Below, one piece after another: positions 63,081 through 64,000 of a stretch of DNA of 64,000 nucleotides. The position numbers and the translations under genes are program-made. Each line of letters begins with the position of its first letter. Within the stretch, counting starts at the first letter, position 1. The notes under the pieces were generated by a model that searched no databases, had not been told where the DNA came from, and saw nothing but the letters and a program-made list of their open reading frames with translations. Source of the stretch: Rossellomorea aquimaris (GTDB taxonomy: Bacteria; Bacillota; Bacilli; Bacillales; Bacillaceae_B). The stretch spans positions 62,001-126,000 of the forward strand of contig NZ_JAIVAR010000007.1 in NCBI RefSeq assembly GCF_020171925.1, given 5' to 3'.

Positions 63081-64000
63081 AATATAATCGAATTTTAGTC
63101 CGATACGGTGAGATTTCCACAAAAGGAAGAAACCGAAAGAAATTCACGTCAAAACTCAGGGACAATATTGTACAAGCATTAAAGGACTTTCCTGGAGTAT
63201 CCGTTTCTGCAAGCCGAGACCGTTTGCATATCCTCTTGGGGGAAGAAAATGGGGAAGAGATCATCCCGCGTCTCCAAAAGATCTTTGGAATTCAATCATT
63301 CAGCCCGGTGGTAAAGGTTGAACGGGATATGGATGAAATCTGTAAAGCGGCGGTCGAATTGGTGCATAAGAGCTTTGAACCGGGTAAAACGTTTAAAGTG
63401 TCTGCCCGTCGTGCCGATAAGCATTTCCCGCTTGAAACCAATGAAATCAACTATGAAGTCGGTTCATACGTGTTAAGGAATACTGAAGGATTGTCGGTGG
63501 ATGTTAAAAATCCTGATATTAAACTAAATGTAGAAGTCAGGAAGGAAGGCGTTTATCTTTCTTCTGAAATCTATCCTGGATCGACGGGTATGCCAGTGGG
63601 AGCAAGTGGAAAGGCGATGCTGATGCTATCGGGGGGAATCGATAGCCCGGTGGCGGGTTATCTGACCATGAAGCGCGGTGTGGAAATCGAAGCGGTCCAT
63701 TTCCACAGCCCTCCATTTACAAGCGAACGGGCGAAGCAGAAGGTCATCGACCTCTCCAAGAAGCTTTCCGCTTTTAGCGGAAGCATCAAATTGCATATCG
63801 TCCCATTCACAAAAATCCAGCAGACAATCCACGATCAAGTGCCTGAAAATTATACGATGACGTCAACAAGACGGATGATGCTGAGGATAGCGGATCGGAT
63901 CCGCCAGCAGCATGAAGGTCTTGCATTGGTCACAGGTGAAAGCCTTGGACAGGTGGCAAGTCAGACTCTTGAAAGCATGCAGGCGATTAATGATGTCACC
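63077..64000 (+). CDS. thiI: tRNA 4-thiouridine synthase ThiI (3' truncated)
   Basis: Adenylates and thiolates U8 of tRNA with sulfur from NifZ. 308 residues visible; the window ends inside the gene. N-terminal ferredoxin-like and THUMP region (about 1–165, RYGEISTKGRNRKKF), then the PP-loop ATPase with SGGIDS at 185–190. The C-terminal part (TGESLGQVASQTLESM) carries the conserved sulfurtransfer region seen in Bacillus ThiI, which lacks the rhodanese domain of E. coli. ATG 63077 overlaps the nifZ stop. Confidence 0.93.
   Translation, partial: MKYNRILVRYGEISTKGRNRKKFTSKLRDNIVQALKDFPGVSVSASRDRLHILLGEENGEEIIPRLQKIFGIQSFSPVVKVERDMDEICKAAVELVHKSFEPGKTFKVSARRADKHFPLETNEINYEVGSYVLRNTEGLSVDVKNPDIKLNVEVRKEGVYLSSEIYPGSTGMPVGASGKAMLMLSGGIDSPVAGYLTMKRGVEIEAVHFHSPPFTSERAKQKVIDLSKKLSAFSGSIKLHIVPFTKIQQTIHDQVPENYTMTSTRRMMLRIADRIRQQHEGLALVTGESLGQVASQTLESMQAINDVT

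Overview
The window is chromosomal DNA from a Bacillus-like Firmicute (Bacillaceae). Gene order follows the Bacillus subtilis ytgP–thiI segment closely: ytgP, ytzG, ytzE, pepV, ytlP–ytlQ–ytlR–amyX, ytmP, ytzH, trmB, ytnP, ytzB, ytoP, ytoQ, ytpP, ytpQ, ytpR, sftA, murC, ytxG-H-J, aroA, ccpA, motP-motS, acuC-B-A, acsA, tyrS, rpsD, ytrP, ytsP, refZ, hisJ, ezrA, braB, nifZ, thiI. Ribosome-binding sites are strong AGGAGG types, and GTG and TTG starts are common. Several genes end in strong hairpin terminators. The genus cannot be fixed by eye; a relative such as Rossellomorea is possible but unproven. No phage, insertion sequence, CRISPR array, tRNA or rRNA was seen.

Layout. 1–7 kb: the end of a MurJ-type flippase, a small coiled-coil protein, an rRNA pseudouridine synthase, PepV dipeptidase with D-amino-acid aminotransferase, and a cysteine synthase. 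7–18 kb: an RNA phosphodiesterase–lipid kinase–pullulanase operon, then tRNA methyltransferase, lactonase and aminopeptidase genes, and a protein made of five 16-residue Arg/Cys repeats. 18–31 kb: peptide transporter, lipoprotein, a non-coding 42-bp tandem array, a lone PTS-like IIC protein with thioredoxin YtpP, YtpQ/YtpR, the DNA translocase SftA, and MurC. 31–46 kb: aminopeptidase, general-stress genes with SigB-like promoters, an FtsA-like protein, DAHP synthase, CcpA, the sodium-type stator MotPS, and the acetate module (AcuA/B/C opposite AcsA). 46–64 kb: a class A penicillin-binding protein, T-box-controlled tyrS, autoregulated rpsD, a diguanylate cyclase, methionine gamma-lyase with free-methionine sulfoxide reductase, RefZ, HisJ, EzrA, BraB, and NifZ–ThiI (4-thiouridine synthesis, truncated at the window end).

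How they work together. Cell envelope and division form one theme: MurJ-like, MurC, class A PBP, SftA, EzrA, RefZ and the FtsA-like protein. Acetate and carbon control form another: CcpA, AcsA, its acetyltransferase AcuA (target lysine conserved at residue 549) and the deacetylase AcuC. Sulfur handling is a third: cysteine synthase, methionine gamma-lyase, fRMsr, NifZ/ThiI.

The least explained content lies between genes. It comprises the 42-bp tandem array at 21277–21808; a family of roughly 128-bp inverted-repeat elements (37982–38109, 45703–45830, and one at 25065–25315 split by a second repeat, plus a decayed copy near 14220) whose end arms differ between copies but still pair within each copy; two structured 5' leaders without an obvious riboswitch class (thpR and trmB); and a 20-bp periodic element at 50761–50840. 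No clearly new multi-gene system was recognised.
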